A stretch of DNA of 64,000 bases, from assembly GCA_020881915.1 (NCBI GenBank), contig JAJFPB010000006.1, positions 2,976,001 through 3,040,000 on the forward strand, written 5' to 3'. The position numbers were made by a program, and so were the translations under genes. The stretch comes from Paramyrothecium sp. XJ0827. Lineage: Eukaryota > Ascomycota > Sordariomycetes > Hypocreales > Stachybotryaceae. This document shows positions 23,363 to 35,313 of the stretch, piece by piece; the stretch's first letter is position 1; the number at the start of each line of letters is the position of its first letter. The notes below the pieces were generated by a model. It made no database searches. It saw nothing but the letters and a program-made list of their open reading frames with translations, and was not told the DNA's origin.

Positions 23363-26300
23363 AGGCGGTGGCTGGCGAGAGAGCCCGGTAAGAGGGGCAC
23401 ATGTGAGGTGAGTGGCTCCCAGCGCACGTAAGATGTAACAAGATGGAAAAGAAAAGCAATGCAATGCAAGACACAGCAAATAAAAGCAGACCGGATCGAA
23501 GGTTTTTAAATTTTTTTTTAATGACTTATGGGATTGAGTACAGGGGAAAAGCAAGTGCTTGTCCAAGTAAACCGGCTCGGCTCGGAATGCCCTGGCGGAT
23601 GCTGGGGCACGCGACAGCTCTAGTAGTCAGGCAGACGAGCAGCAGTCGAATGTTGGGTCCTGGTTCGATTTCTGCTTTGAAGATGCATACAGCGCCAGCT
23701 GTTCCGGCAACTCAGAAGCCTTTACAGCGAGTGGAGATCGAGTCGGGCAGGCGAAACATGGGAGGGACAGGCAGACACGCAGGGCGAGGAGATCCCAGGT
23801 TGCTCGTTGCCGCGTGAAACTCCCTCGTTGCGATGGTGACCCAAGCTTCTGGGACCTTGCTGACTGGAGGTGAGGCAAGGGAAGGCAAGGCCGCGAAAGT
23901 GGGTGAGTGAGAATCTACTAACTAACCTCGGTAGCATACCTCATAAAGTGAAGTCATGAAGAATAACGACCATTTGTCTTTGCCTGACCGCACCTATTTC
24001 CAACGCCATCATCTCCGCGTTTACAATCACTTTATCATGGTACTTGAATCTTAGAAACCTATCACAACTTGTAGGTAAGCCCAAAACTAGGCCGGGCAAA
24101 TGCGCCTGCTGTGCTAGCCCATCTTGCGTCGGTACAACGTATAGCATTGATAAACGTTTCCCGTAGACGCCGGTGCCCAAAAGGGGTCAAGGTGCATGTG
24201 GGCTCCCAACAACAGCGCACGCGCAGTCACGCAGGGCATCAAGCATCTTGCCTCGGTGGAGCAGAAGGTCCCTGAGCCCGGCGGTTAGCGACTGCTTGAC
24301 AATGACCAGCGTGAGTGTGGGGAGTTCGAGATGTGCTCACAGCCGACCCGGCCCATCCCACCAAAACCCCCCCGGCCGGTGGGGTCGGCTACTAGACTTG
24401 GATCCGACCTGGACGTGAACTTCTGTTTGTGCAGCTTGCTAGCGGCATCAACCCACGGTGAACACGGAAATATTGGGTACATTTCGGAAACAAGAGCTGC
24501 GTGCCGACTTCTTAATCATATGAGGCATTGATCCCCAGAGCTGGGTTGACCGGGGATGAGGCTCGAACCTACTATCACGAGTGCGAACCGCCGTCTTTAT
24601 AAGAGGACAGCCCTCCTGCACAAACGAAATCGCACGGCATACAAAGGGCACTTTGACAAACTACAACTACAACTGGCGTCCCGGCGATAATTGCGAATAC
24701 CAAGGTGGAGGTGCGCCATGTCAGGCATTTTGTGATTTGACGCAATTCCGTCCAATATAATGGCCCTCTCTTCGTCGACTGCAGGGTCCACACTTCACGT
24801 TGTGTTGCGAGGCTGCATCCTCCGAAGACGGCAAGCCCCGAGACCGATGGGTTCCTTATTAGTGCACGAGTAGCCAAAGTAGCAAGCTACCTCCTGAGTA
24901 CTTGAATCCACGTAGCGAGCTGCATGAGAAAAACGGACGAGGCTATAAAGGCCAATTGGGCTCCGTCCGTTTTCCACCGTCACCAAAAACGCTACTCTAC
25001 AACCATTGCTTTGCATGGCGCATACAAGAGCAACAAGCAACAAGAGTTGAGGAGACCAGCCACCGCTGCACGGTTACGGAGTCATCATGCCCCATTACGT
25101 CGACGGTCCCAAATCTGACCCTAACGTTAGTCCCATGCTGCCAAAAGCTTTTTAGCCTCTCGTCCCCCCCAGTACTAGCTAGTATCGATACTACGGTAGG
25201 TATGCATCCTGGAGCCCCATCCTGACGCAAGGTGCCTGCCCCACGGGTGGGAGAAGAGGTCACTTCTTCTCCGGACCATTCCTTCTGCATGGTCCTGCGA
25301 CTCGAGCCATTTTCCAAGGTACAGTGTTCCATCAGCGAACCAGGAGTCCCGAAAGGCCCAGGTAAGGCATCTGGAAGTTGGCGACACAGCCCAAAATGGG
25401 TAAGCCGCCTGCAGTTGGTACCAGACAATTCAGCCACATGCACCACTTGGGACGCAGACACGACACCCGCTGGCTTTACAACGACAATACCCTTAACCAC
25501 CTTATGGAGCCCTGCCGTACCAATATTTGACGCTTGCTTAATCAGGTTTTCGGGGTAGAACCTCCAAGCACGAGTAAGGTACGCAAGGTAAGATGTGGGC
25601 TCGTTGGGAAGAGGAGGTAGTAAGGGAGCTCGACGATACCTACGTGCCTTCCCGTTTTCTGGTGGTGTGTTATGGTGGTAGGGTATCTCAGACAAGGTCT
25701 ATCGCTACTGCCATACCTACGGTAAAGCGAGGTATTTCAGTTTGAGGTTCTGTGGGGGTCGCACTCTTGCCCGCCCTTTTCCCCCTTCCTTTGAGAAGCA
25801 TGCCCAGCCTTCTTCGCGCTCACGACGGAGCGCCTCAATGTCGGTCCACAGCGTCGAGTTGAGAACATGGGTTCCTTGTAGAAGCTCCATGTGGAACACC
25901 TAATGAAATCCCACGCGGTGTCAAGTACCGCAATGACGCTACCCAACCTAGGCTATCGGCTGCACGAGGGCACGGTCCAACAGCTTCCACCGCAACCCGG
26001 AGCACCAGGGTCTTCAAATCCTCTCCGGACGGATGCTGGACATGCTGTGCTATCTGCGAGCTGTGACGGGTTGCACACCCACCTGCAAACATGAGAAAGG
26101 TTCCCAAGCTTTGTGCGCAGCAGGCCTCAGTCTTGGCTTCCACCTCTATTGGATGAGATAAATGTGTGACCCTAATTGGCGGGCTCGTGCTGAGGGTGGG
26201 CGTGCTCGAAGTATCGTGCACGGTTCGATCGTGGCTAACGAGATGGGCTGTTTGTATCGGCATCAGCTGCAGCCGACAATAGACGGGCGGCGCATGCCGA

Positions 26301-29002
26301 AACTCGCTCCCTTGGCCAACTTCTCTTAGAACCTGTCTGTCCTTGTCCGCCAACTTCAACTCTCAAATCAAGCCATCTCCGAGCTGAGGGGAGTAGTAAC
26401 GGACTGCGAGTACAGAGTATCTGGACCCGACACTGCCAATTGCAACTTTTTTCAACATGAAAGGGACTCGACGCCGAACTTGATTACCCACCTGTGCGCC
26501 TTTCCCCGCCTCGAGAATCTCACCTCACCGTCGTGCCCACCGTTTCGGCCTCGCTCTTGACGGGCCTTCCGTGCGCCATGTCAACCGAAGGTCGTCACTG
26601 CTGAGACATGGTTCCGGGCGGGATGGACTTGGTTTACAGACTCAAGCAAGTGCTTCTTCCCAGCAAAAACCATGTCGCTGCCAATCACGGACTTCCTCCA
26701 CCGTCAACAACCTTGTCATTCCACCGTCGACTCTCCCACTAGAATCCATCGCTAACCCACCGGTCTGGCTCTGAGGTTGCTTCTTCCGGCCTAATGTGGG
26801 CATGATCAGCGCCTTTCGCGACCACCCCCGTTCAAAACTTCCGAAGTGGCCCTGCTGACTGGAAAAGGAAAGCTGACGGGACTGTGTCGATATCCAGCTT
26901 CAGACATCCGTCCAGGACCTCCCTCAAGCCGGTGTGCCAGAGAGCCACGCTCTCGTCCATAGCCTCCGGTACAAACCGTTTGTCAAGGTGGAGAAGATAC
27001 GCATCACGGCGTCAGGGCCGTCGCATAACTCAAGAAAAGAGAGATGACTTCTCTTCAATAAGCAATGCCTGCCCAGGCTACTCTAACTCGGCCAGGCTCC
27101 TAATGGATGGATGACCCCTAGTCGCCCGCAATAGAGATATCAGTCCCTAAACCGACAGACAAGGACGCCGCTGGAAGCTTCAACTCCGCACCTTGCCATC
27201 CAACCTCCAGGCAGCGCCCACATTTGTGAGCGCGATGCGCCGCGTTGGGGCCACGTATCAACGAGGACCTGTGCCACCTGGGGCGTGGTGGGGGATTTGC
27301 GAAGCCGCGAGACTCAACCAGGCACGTCATTCATTCTCTTTAGGACCCCTTGCGCGTCATAGGTTGCACTGCAGCGGCTCAAGAGCCTTCGGATGTGCGT
27401 TGGCGCTCGCCGACATCAGGAGGAACACGGTCTAGGGGTCTTAGCTCCGAGATGATCACTCTTCCACCGTTAGGCCCCTGTTTTGTGCTCGTCATTCTCG
27501 CTTCAAGCAGTATCTGCAAAGGCTCTTCGTCCCGAAATCCCCACAATGGAAGGTGGTTTCTTGCCAACAAACACAGATTCACCCAATTGAGGAGCTACTA
27601 TGTCACACTGGCCATAGATCTACGAACAAGCTTGTATAATACTAGGAAAGCCGGAGAAGTCTAAGGACAAACGTTCATAGCGCCCCTTTTTCAAGCATGT
27701 CTGATTCTCTACTACGGCGACAGTCGGCATCCGAATTGGCGACTTTCACACTTGATAGGTACCTCCACGTCGGATCATCGCTTTCCTCGTCCCGCAATGC
27801 CGAACACTAGACAATGTTTGGCCGAAATGTCGTTGTCTCGAGAAAAGATGACAAACTGCGATCTGAGCGGTGACACAATTTGTGGACACACCAGCTGAAC
27901 TTCTGCATTCTCGTGCCGCTTGGCGGATAGTAGGATCCCCGCAGGCTGACCGTAACTTTCTTGCCAGATACCGTACGCCACGCCTGTACAGTACCTTGAT
28001 GCTGTTCGAAACCACCTGCTGCGAGTCCGTTCCGACGGTAATTAAAGTCTTCTGACACATGCATAGCCAAGATAATGGCGGCCAATATTAATTGCATGCA
28101 CGTGCCTCGAACAGGCACATCTACCCAGATCCACTTGACGACCCTGAATGGGTTGAGAGTCACATTTCCAACAGCGCGGCCCATCAACCCATCTTGTGCT
28201 ACGGCTTGCAGTAGTCACCTTGAACACACAGAAATGTGGAACTCTTTAAGCACCAGCTGCTCCATTAGGTTGCCCCATGCTAGGTAGCAGTTAGCTGCCC
28301 CGGCAAAGCCTGCATGCATGCCGCGGCACGATACCCTAAAACCGGTTTTCTAACCATGCCACGGCTCGGCCGGCCCTACCAATGCTTGCCGTTCGGGGCA
28401 CGGTGGCCCCCCAATAACCGCACTACCCTGCTGAAGACGGCCTTCCATGGGATGCGGGGTCGGTATCGCACGCTCTCAGAACGGTTTTGCTGGATTTGTG
28501 GCTTTGTGAAACTAGAGCAGTGTGGTCTGACAGGGGCGAGCGACGAGCTGAGGAACCGTACCAAAGCTCAACCGCCCGATGCGGCTTTTACGGGGCTGGT
28601 GGGTGTCCCGGACTCCACAAATGACCGGAGACTGGGTGTGCTGCCCGGATATGATCACGTGGGGCTTCCGGGTATGGGCCCGGGTTTTTTTGGGGGGGGC
28701 TATGCGGATGCTACCAACTGTAATCCACACACAGTTCAGTTCTTCAGGTGCGGCATCTTGCCTTCCTGGACCAACTGTGCAAATTCCTTCCACGGTCTGT
28801 TTGACCGTATATTTCTAGACGGTTGTATCCTCACTGCTATCACCGCGTAAAGTGGCTCACGAGATAGGCAAAGTCGACATGGCGCAAGTGGCCGGTTTCC
28901 GTATTAACTTATGTCTCGACATGAAAAAGGATAGTAAAACAAGGACTCCTACTATGGAGGTGAAGGGTTCCATCTGCATCGTCAAACAATCCGCTACACA
29001 CA

Positions 29003-30115
29003 TTAAAACATGACTTTCGTGGCTACACTTAGTAGCCACGCCGCGTCTTGCCAACCGCCTTCGTCGGCTTTGGGAGGAGGAAATCGCTCCTCTGGCAGAT
29101 TGGACACACCCTCGAAATGGCGGCTTGGCCAGTCGCTCCGGCCATTTTGGGCCATGCCGTCCTCCAGGGACTCGTCCTCGCCATCGTCCGAGTCCTCTTC
29201 ATTTTCCTCGACAGAGAAGAGCGACCAGCCAATGACATTGCTGATCCAGGAGCCAGTCCCAGCTTGGCCGCGCTTGACGAGCCTCCGAACGGCCGCTTCG
29301 TCATCGTGCGTCGTGTCACGCTCCAGCTCCTCCAGCTTCTCATCCAAGTTGACAAAATCCGGACCAGTGATGGGCTCGTGGCCGGAGAAGTACGAGTCAT
29401 CGCCCGTGCCAGGGCGGTCGAGAGGTGTCAGGAGGTTGCTTCTGAGCTCTGGGTGACTTCGCGAGCGGCTATTAGACCGACTAGCAAAACGGCTTACATG
29501 TGGGGATGTTGTGTCTTCATCTGCATAGGCTGAGCTACCGCGTCTGCTAGCAAGGCGGCTTGTCATCTCGCGCTCGCGGGCCAATTCCTCCTCAAATGCC
29601 ACGTCCTCGGCATCTCGTATGCCGGCGAGACTTGTAGAACTCTGTCTCGAGACGAGCCAGGCCTGCCCCTTGTATTCCCTTGCTTCGGAGCTCATCAACG
29701 CTCCTGTTCGTAGAAGCCAATCGCTGTCCGTTGCATCGTTTGACAGACCATCGTCCCGCCGTCTCTTAGGTGTGATGGCCCCAGCGGCCATGCTCTTGGA
29801 GCGGCTGCCAACGAGATGGGACGATGACTTGCTCTTCGTGATGGGACCGCCGGGTGCTGACGGGGTGCGGTGATGTGACCGAGACCGTGGTCCGATTGGG
29901 GAGCGCGAGAGGAGGCGCGGCGTAGTTGGGGCTGACTTGCCCGAAAGGTACGAGGTGCTCTGGTGCGCAGACGAGAGAGCTGAATCGTGGATGGCATGAT
30001 CGTCATCGAGGGGTAGCTTGACTGTCAGAGGAGCCAAGGAGAGGTGGCTGAGGTTGGTGGAGGACCGGTTCTTGCGACGGGTGCGCTCGGCATGGGGATT
30101 GTAGCCGATATCCAT
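29003..30115 (-). CDS. DUF3984 family protein, function unknown
   Basis: This single-exon gene encodes 370 residues from the ATG at 30115. A longer frame reaches an ATG at 30178, but its first 21 residues are hydrophobic leader-like sequence absent from the family, so the MDIGYNPHAERTRRKNRSSTNL start is preferred. The order of conserved blocks matches the fungal DUF3984 family: a basic N-terminus with SHLSLAPLT, a long Ser/Arg-rich stretch, DSDWLLRTGALMSSEAREYKGQ (split here by normal text), and DEKLEELERDTTHDDEAAVRRL leading to GSWISNVIGWSLFSVEE and an acidic tail. Many Ser-Arg-Ser sites suggest phosphorylation. It diverges from ELP1 over about 655 bases, so the two may share a promoter region. 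Confidence 0.85.
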   Translation of the reverse strand: MDIGYNPHAERTRRKNRSSTNLSHLSLAPLTVKLPLDDDHAIHDSALSSAHQSTSYLSGKSAPTTPRLLSRSPIGPRSRSHHRTPSAPGGPITKSKSSSHLVGSRSKSMAAGAITPKRRRDDGLSNDATDSDWLLRTGALMSSEAREYKGQAWLVSRQSSTSLAGIRDAEDVAFEEELAREREMTSRLASRRGSSAYADEDTTSPHVSRFASRSNSRSRSHPELRSNLLTPLDRPGTGDDSYFSGHEPITGPDFVNLDEKLEELERDTTHDDEAAVRRLVKRGQAGTGSWISNVIGWSLFSVEENEEDSDDGEDESLEDGMAQNGRSDWPSRHFEGVSNLPEERFPPPKADEGGWQDAAWLLSVATKVMF

Positions 30116-30770
30116 AGTGATGAAGGGATTGAGTGCCAACGAGAGCAAGATTACCGTGGGAAGCTCAGATAAGAACAAAACAAAGCATGGGCTTCATGAA
30201 AGAAGCTACGCGGACCTCTGGAACGAGATTGTGGGTGCAGAATGTCGTGATGGTGGTATGATGAAGGCAAAAGATCAAGGATGGGGAGGAAGACGAGATG
30301 CAGGGTGATTGAATAAGATCCGAGGGCGGCCAACAGCCGATTGCCTCCCAGCCGAGGCCGAGCTTTAGCGTCTTTGATTCGCTGGCGATTCCTAAGCTTC
30401 CCGCCATGGAGGGGTCCGTGGGGCAGGTACTTGCATCTGAAGCCGGTGCAGGTTCCCAGCTCGTTGTGGGCACTGGTCGAGGCTGGGGCCTGGGGGTTAG
30501 GTACTTGACCAGGAGTGTAGTTGAAGTACCGGAAGCGTCTGCACAAAAAATCGAAACAAAACTCAGTCGTCACAAGTTGCAGTTGAACTATCAGACCAGA
30601 TCAGATCTTGTCATAGGCTCAAGCTTTCCACCTCTACGGGGCCCTTGGGACCACAGGATTTATTCGAGGCGCAGAGGTATTGGATTATCGGCTGCGTATT
30701 GTGTTGTTTTCATAAGACTTAGCCCTCCCTTGGCTGCAACCGAACGGGAAAGCATTGGGTATCCGTTGCG
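30116..30770. promoter_or_regulatory. Divergent promoter region between DUF3984 gene and ELP1
   Basis: The two start codons face away from each other across this 655-base interval, so it must hold both promoters and 5' leaders. No clear TATA box is seen. The ORF at 30,151-30,573 (minus) is best explained as leader sequence. Bidirectional control is an inference from the geometry. Confidence 0.55.
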
Positions 30771-33700
30771 ATGCGAAATCTTCGTAACGTGCGCTTCGGC
30801 CGGTGGAGACACCCCGACATCACTTCCGTGTGCTGGGATGCTGAGCGGGATGAGGTCTTGTGCACCGTCGGCCCGACACAACAGAGCCCGAATATCGAGC
30901 TGGTGAGGATAAGCGAGAAGGAGAAGATGTAAGTGATGATTGTTGTGTTTTTATAACGTTCAGCAAGGGGGAGTGCATGAGATTGACCCGTTCTCAAGCA
31001 CACACCGGACAGTCGCCAGCTGGGATGCGCCGAGCCCCAACCCGGACCTGCTGGTAGATACCGTGGTTAGCATCCATCACCTCAGCGGCTCGGCAACTAC
31101 ATGCATTGTCTTGGAGGGTGGTGATATTGTCACGGTCCAGGAAGACCAGCTGTCCGACAATGGAAGCGCTCACATCGAAATCGTCGGCTCCATCGACGCC
31201 GGCATCGCGGCGGCGCGCTGGTCCCCAGATGAGGAGCTCCTCATCATCGTGACCAAGGCCGGCGCCGTCATCTTCATGGGTGCCACCTTCGACCCCGTGT
31301 CCGAAGTGTCCATGACCGTGGAGGATCTCAAGGCTTCCAAGCAGGTCTCGGTAGGATGGGGCAAGAAGGAGACCCAGTTCGAGGGCCGCGGAGCAAAGGC
31401 CCTGCGCGATCCGACCATTCCCGAGAGGGTAGACGAGGGTGTCCTGAGCCACCTGGACGACGGCAAGACCTCCATCAGCTGGCGCGGGGACGGTGCTTTC
31501 GTTGCCATCAATGCGATCGAGGGCGCTCGAAGGGTCATCCGTGTCTACTCGCGCGAGGGCGAGCTCGACGGTGCCAGCGAGGCCGTAGATGGCCTGGAGA
31601 GCACGCTGAGCTGGAGGCCGGCTGGGAATCTGATTGCCGGCATCCAGCGCCGGACTGATCGCGTCGACGTCGTCTTCTTCGAGCGCAACGGTCTCCGGCA
31701 CGGGGAGTTCACCCTGCGCTCCTGGAAGGGCGCCGTGACATCCGAAGAGAAGATAGGCCTGGAGTGGAACTCGGACTCCACGGCGCTGGCCGTCATCCTC
31801 AAAGACGTCGTGCAGCTGTGGACCATGGGCAACTATCACTGGTACTTGAAGCAGGAAATCCCTGTCGAAGCAGGCCTCGGCCGCCTGGCATGGCACCCCG
31901 AGAAAGCATTGCGCTTCGCCGCGGCGTCGGCTGCCACTGTTACCTTCAGCGAGCAGATCTTCCACACTGCCCGTGGCTCCTGCAGGCCGCCCCACGACTA
32001 CGGCGCTGTGGCAGTTATCGACGGCGAGACTGTTAAGTTGACGCCTTTCCGGGGCGCCAACGTGCCGCCCCCGATGTCCCTATATGAACTGACGGCCGAC
32101 TCCTCCGTGGTTGACGTCGCCTTCGGACACCGCAATGCCAGTATCGCAGTGCTGCACCAGAACGGTGTCGACGTCTACGACTGGCCCGAGAAGAACGGCA
32201 GGCTCGTCAAGCCTCAGCTGGCGCTCAAGGTACCGTTCGGGACGGTCAACATCCCCGGCCTGCACGTGCCTCTCCGGATCGCGCCCAGCGCCGGCACGAG
32301 CTTCCGCTGCATGAACTTCCAGGACGACCTGAGCCACGTCCAGCTGGAGGTGCTTGTCGGCTCCCCGGCCGACACGAACATCAAGCTCGTGGACGTGACC
32401 CAGCCCATTGTGGCGACTGCGACTTTTGATGGCGACGAGGAGGCCGAAGGCTACGGCCAGGATAAGTCGGGACGGCTCTATTCCTTGAGCCCTGGGACGA
32501 GCGATCTGCTGCCCATCCAGTTCCCGGTGCAGCTCCCTTGGTTCGAGATCACCAAGCCAGACGAAGTCATTACCGCCTTTGGCCTCTCACGTAGCGGCCA
32601 CTTATACGCTAACTCGAGAGTGTTGGCCAAGAACTGCACCTCCTTCGTAACAACACCTAGCCACCTTATTTTCACAACCAACAATCACTTCGTCAAGTTT
32701 GTCCACTTGACGCCCGCCATTGACGGTAAGACATGTCCACTCTCTCCTGTATCTTAAATATCCCCCGCTAACACGCCGTGTTCAGAGCTCGAAGTACCCA
32801 GTGATGATCCCGAGAAGGACGAGCGCTGCCGCAGTGTAGAGCGCGGCTCTCGCCTTGTCACGGCCATTCCCACCAACATGAGCATCGTCTTGCAGATGCC
32901 GCGAGGCAACTTGGAGACCATCTTCCCTAGGGCCATGGTCGTCGCGGGCATTCGTAGTCTCATCGACGAGAAGAACTATGCCAGGGCGTTCTCCTACTGC
33001 AGGACGCAGCGCGTGGACATGAATATTCTCTATGACCATAAGCCTGAACAGTTCCTTTCCCATGTTGGACTGTTCTTGGACCAGCTCAACGACATCTCTT
33101 ACATTGACCTCTTCTTGTCGTCGCTTCGGTACGTTGGGCATTTCCACCCTTTCCAAGAACGCAATCTTACCATTTCACAGAGAAGAAGACGTAACACAAA
33201 CTATGTACCAAGATACGAGGCGTCTACACTCGATACCCACCGCACCAGCCTTGGTTCCGGAAGCCCCTATTACTGTAGGACCTCGATCGTCCAAGGTGAA
33301 CACCGTCTGCGATGCCCTCCTGAAGGCTCTCCAGCCTCGAAAGGCTACCAACCTGCAGAACGTCATCACCGCTCACGTCTGCAAAGCGCCGCCCGCACTG
33401 GACGACGGCCTGACCCTCGTGGCGGAGCTGATGCAGGAGGACGAAAAGATGGCCGAGAAGGCGGTGGAGCACATCTGCTTCCTGGTCGACGTCAACCGGC
33501 TGTACGAGAACGCGCTGGGTCTGTATAACCTCGACCTCGCCCTGCTGGTTGCGCAGCAGTCGCAGCGGGATCCGCGGGAATACTTGCCCTTCATCCAGAA
33601 CCTCCACGTCCTCCCCGACCTCCGCCGCAAGTTCGCGATCGACGACCACCTCGACCGCCGGGCCAAGGCGCTCAACCACCTCCACGCGCTCGACGCCTTC

Positions 33701-34894
33701 GACGAGCTCTGCGCGTACACCGCCAAGCACGCCCTGTACCAGGACGCCCTCAAGCTGTACCGCTACGACCAGCCCCGCCTGCAGGCCCTGACCAACCTGT
33801 ACGCCGAGCACCTCGAGTCGCTGTCCGCCTTCAGGGAGGCCGGCCTGGCGTACGAGTCACTGCAAAACTACAAGAAGGCGACGAGCTGCTACCGCGCCGC
33901 GGGCGCCACCTGCTGGCAGGAGTGCCTCTTCACCGCCCAGCAGCAGACGCCTCCCCCCTCGGCGGATGCCATGGCCGAGCTGGCCGGCGCGCTGGCCGAC
34001 GCGCTCTGGGAGGCCAAGGACTACACCTCCGCGGCCACCATCCACGCCGACCACCTGAACTCGGTCGAGACGGCCGTCAAGTGCCTCTGCAAGGGCTACC
34101 ACTTCGCCGAGGCCATCCGCCTCGTCGTGCTCAAGTCCCGCCCGGAGCTCCTCGAGCTCGCCGTCGACGTCGGCCTGGCCGAGTCGCTGGGCAGCACGAC
34201 CGAGTTCCTCGCCGACTGCAAGGGCCAGGTGCTCGCGCAGGTGCCGCGCATCGCCGAGCTGCGCCGCAAGGCCGCCGAGGACCCCCTCGCCTTCTACGAG
34301 GGCGAGCGTGCCGGCGGCCTCGACGTGCCCGACGACGTCTCCGTTGCCGCCAGCTCCCGCGTCAGCACCAGCGCCAGCCTCTTCACCCGCTACACGGGCA
34401 AGGCCGGCAGCCAGGGTACGGCGCACACGGGCGTCAGCCGCGCCACCAGCAAGAACCGCCGCCGCGAGGAGAAGAAGCGCGCGCGCGGCCGCAAGGGCAC
34501 CGTCTACGAGGAGGAGTACCTCGTCAACAGCGTCCGCCGCCTCGTCGACCGCGTCGAGGCCACGAGGCCCGACGTCGAGCGCCTCGTCTTCGCCCTCGTG
34601 CGGAGGGGCATGGCGGAGCGCGCCCGCGCCGCGCAGGCCCTCATGGCCGACGTCGTGGACGCGTGCGAGACGGCCATCGCCGCGGTGTTCCCAGCCGCCA
34701 CCGCCGCCGCCGCCTCCGCCGACAGCCAGCAGAACACCCACCCTGCCGCCGAGAACCCTGGAGAGGAGGAGGGCTTGTCGTGGAAGGCCAAGGGCGGAGA
34801 AGCCGTGCTGCAGGAGTGGGCTTTGGGTCTGGGGAAGAAGACGGAGCCTCCGGTGCTCTCCAAACTGAAAAAGCTTACGTTGCTGGGCTCATAG
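30771..34894 (+). CDS. ELP1: Elongator complex subunit 1 (ELP1/IKI3)
   Basis: Four exons, 30771-30928, 30999-32725, 32786-33128 and 33181-34894, give about 1,313 residues, the normal length for ELP1. The protein opens with MRNLRNVRFGRW as in other fungi. The N-terminal ~700 residues form the WD-like beta-propellers (VASWDAPSPNPDL, GGDIVTVQEDQ, AARWSPDEELL). The C-terminal part is TPR-like helix pairs (NLQNVITAHVCKAPPALDDG, SLQNYKKATSCYRAAGATCW, VLKSRPELLELAVDVGLAES) followed by the basic tRNA-binding stretch KNRRREEKKRARGRKG. ELP1 scaffolds the Elongator complex, which adds carboxymethyl groups to wobble uridine of tRNAs. Intron 1 is the weakest call: a perfect GTAAGT donor at 30929 pairs with an AAG acceptor at 30998. 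The alternative GTGAGG donor at 30903 with CAG at 30963 also keeps frame but removes a conserved segment. The 3' half is very GC-rich at third positions. Confidence 0.95.
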
Positions 34895-35313
34895 ACTTGA
34901 AAGGGGGCGGGTTTGCCTCCTACGGTTTTCGGGAATGGATTTGCATGAAACATGAGGAAAAGTTAGAAATGTGCTCACGTTACGATACATCATCAATAAG
35001 ATATTTCATCAGGCAAAAAATGCTGTTGATAATTCCACTTTCGCCTCCCGCTATGGAAAATTAAACACAATGTGCGTCTAATAAGAACACGACAACGATG
35101 CTCCCCTTTCGACGTGTATGGCAGTATGTTCAATAGTAACCCCGTTCCTCCATATAAAAAGAGTCCACACGAACCACAGATCTCCTCGTTGAACTGTAGG
35201 TCGACCACAATAATTATAACACGTTTAAACCGGGACGGATCTCTTTTTCGAGGAAAACCTCCCATTCCTGATGCGTTGCGGGGTTCGCCGCACATTTCAT
35301 CTTTCATACAAGC
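34895..35313. other. Intergenic region between convergent ELP1 and BUD6
   Basis: AT-rich 3' flanks of two convergent genes. No ORF or RNA gene is supported. Poly(A) signals of both genes must lie here, but no single site can be named. Confidence 0.6.

Larger units (their letters stand above)
21749..29002. other. 7.25-kb gene desert
   Basis: No recognisable gene lies between the YPD1 start and the 3' end of the DUF3984 gene. The longest open frames (24,997-25,695 minus, 232 codons; 25,835-26,359 minus, 174 codons; 28,314-28,850 plus, 178 codons) have no domain, no clear codon bias and no splice-compatible partners. The left third (22,250-25,740) is dotted with AGGTA/TACCT motifs. It also holds an A15 run at 22,064-22,078 and a G18 run at 23,345-23,362. 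No transposase, reverse transcriptase or terminal repeats could be seen. Confidence 0.5.

Noticed and set aside
24997..25695. 232-codon minus-strand ORF in the gene desert
   Set aside because: No domain, no codon bias and no neighbouring exon; long frames of this size occur by chance in 7 kb. Kept only as part of the gene-desert finding.
30994..31995. 333-codon minus-strand frame over ELP1 exon 2
   Set aside because: Antisense shadow of a strongly supported ELP1 exon.
33857..34741. 294-codon minus-strand frame inside ELP1
   Set aside because: Antisense shadow of the GC-rich ELP1 3' exon, with low-complexity Gly/Ala/Val/Arg composition.
33922..35064. 380-codon plus-strand frame overlapping ELP1
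   Set aside because: It is the +1/+2 shift of the same GC-rich ELP1 exon; Arg/Gly-rich with no domain, and the ELP1 frame is clearly conserved.
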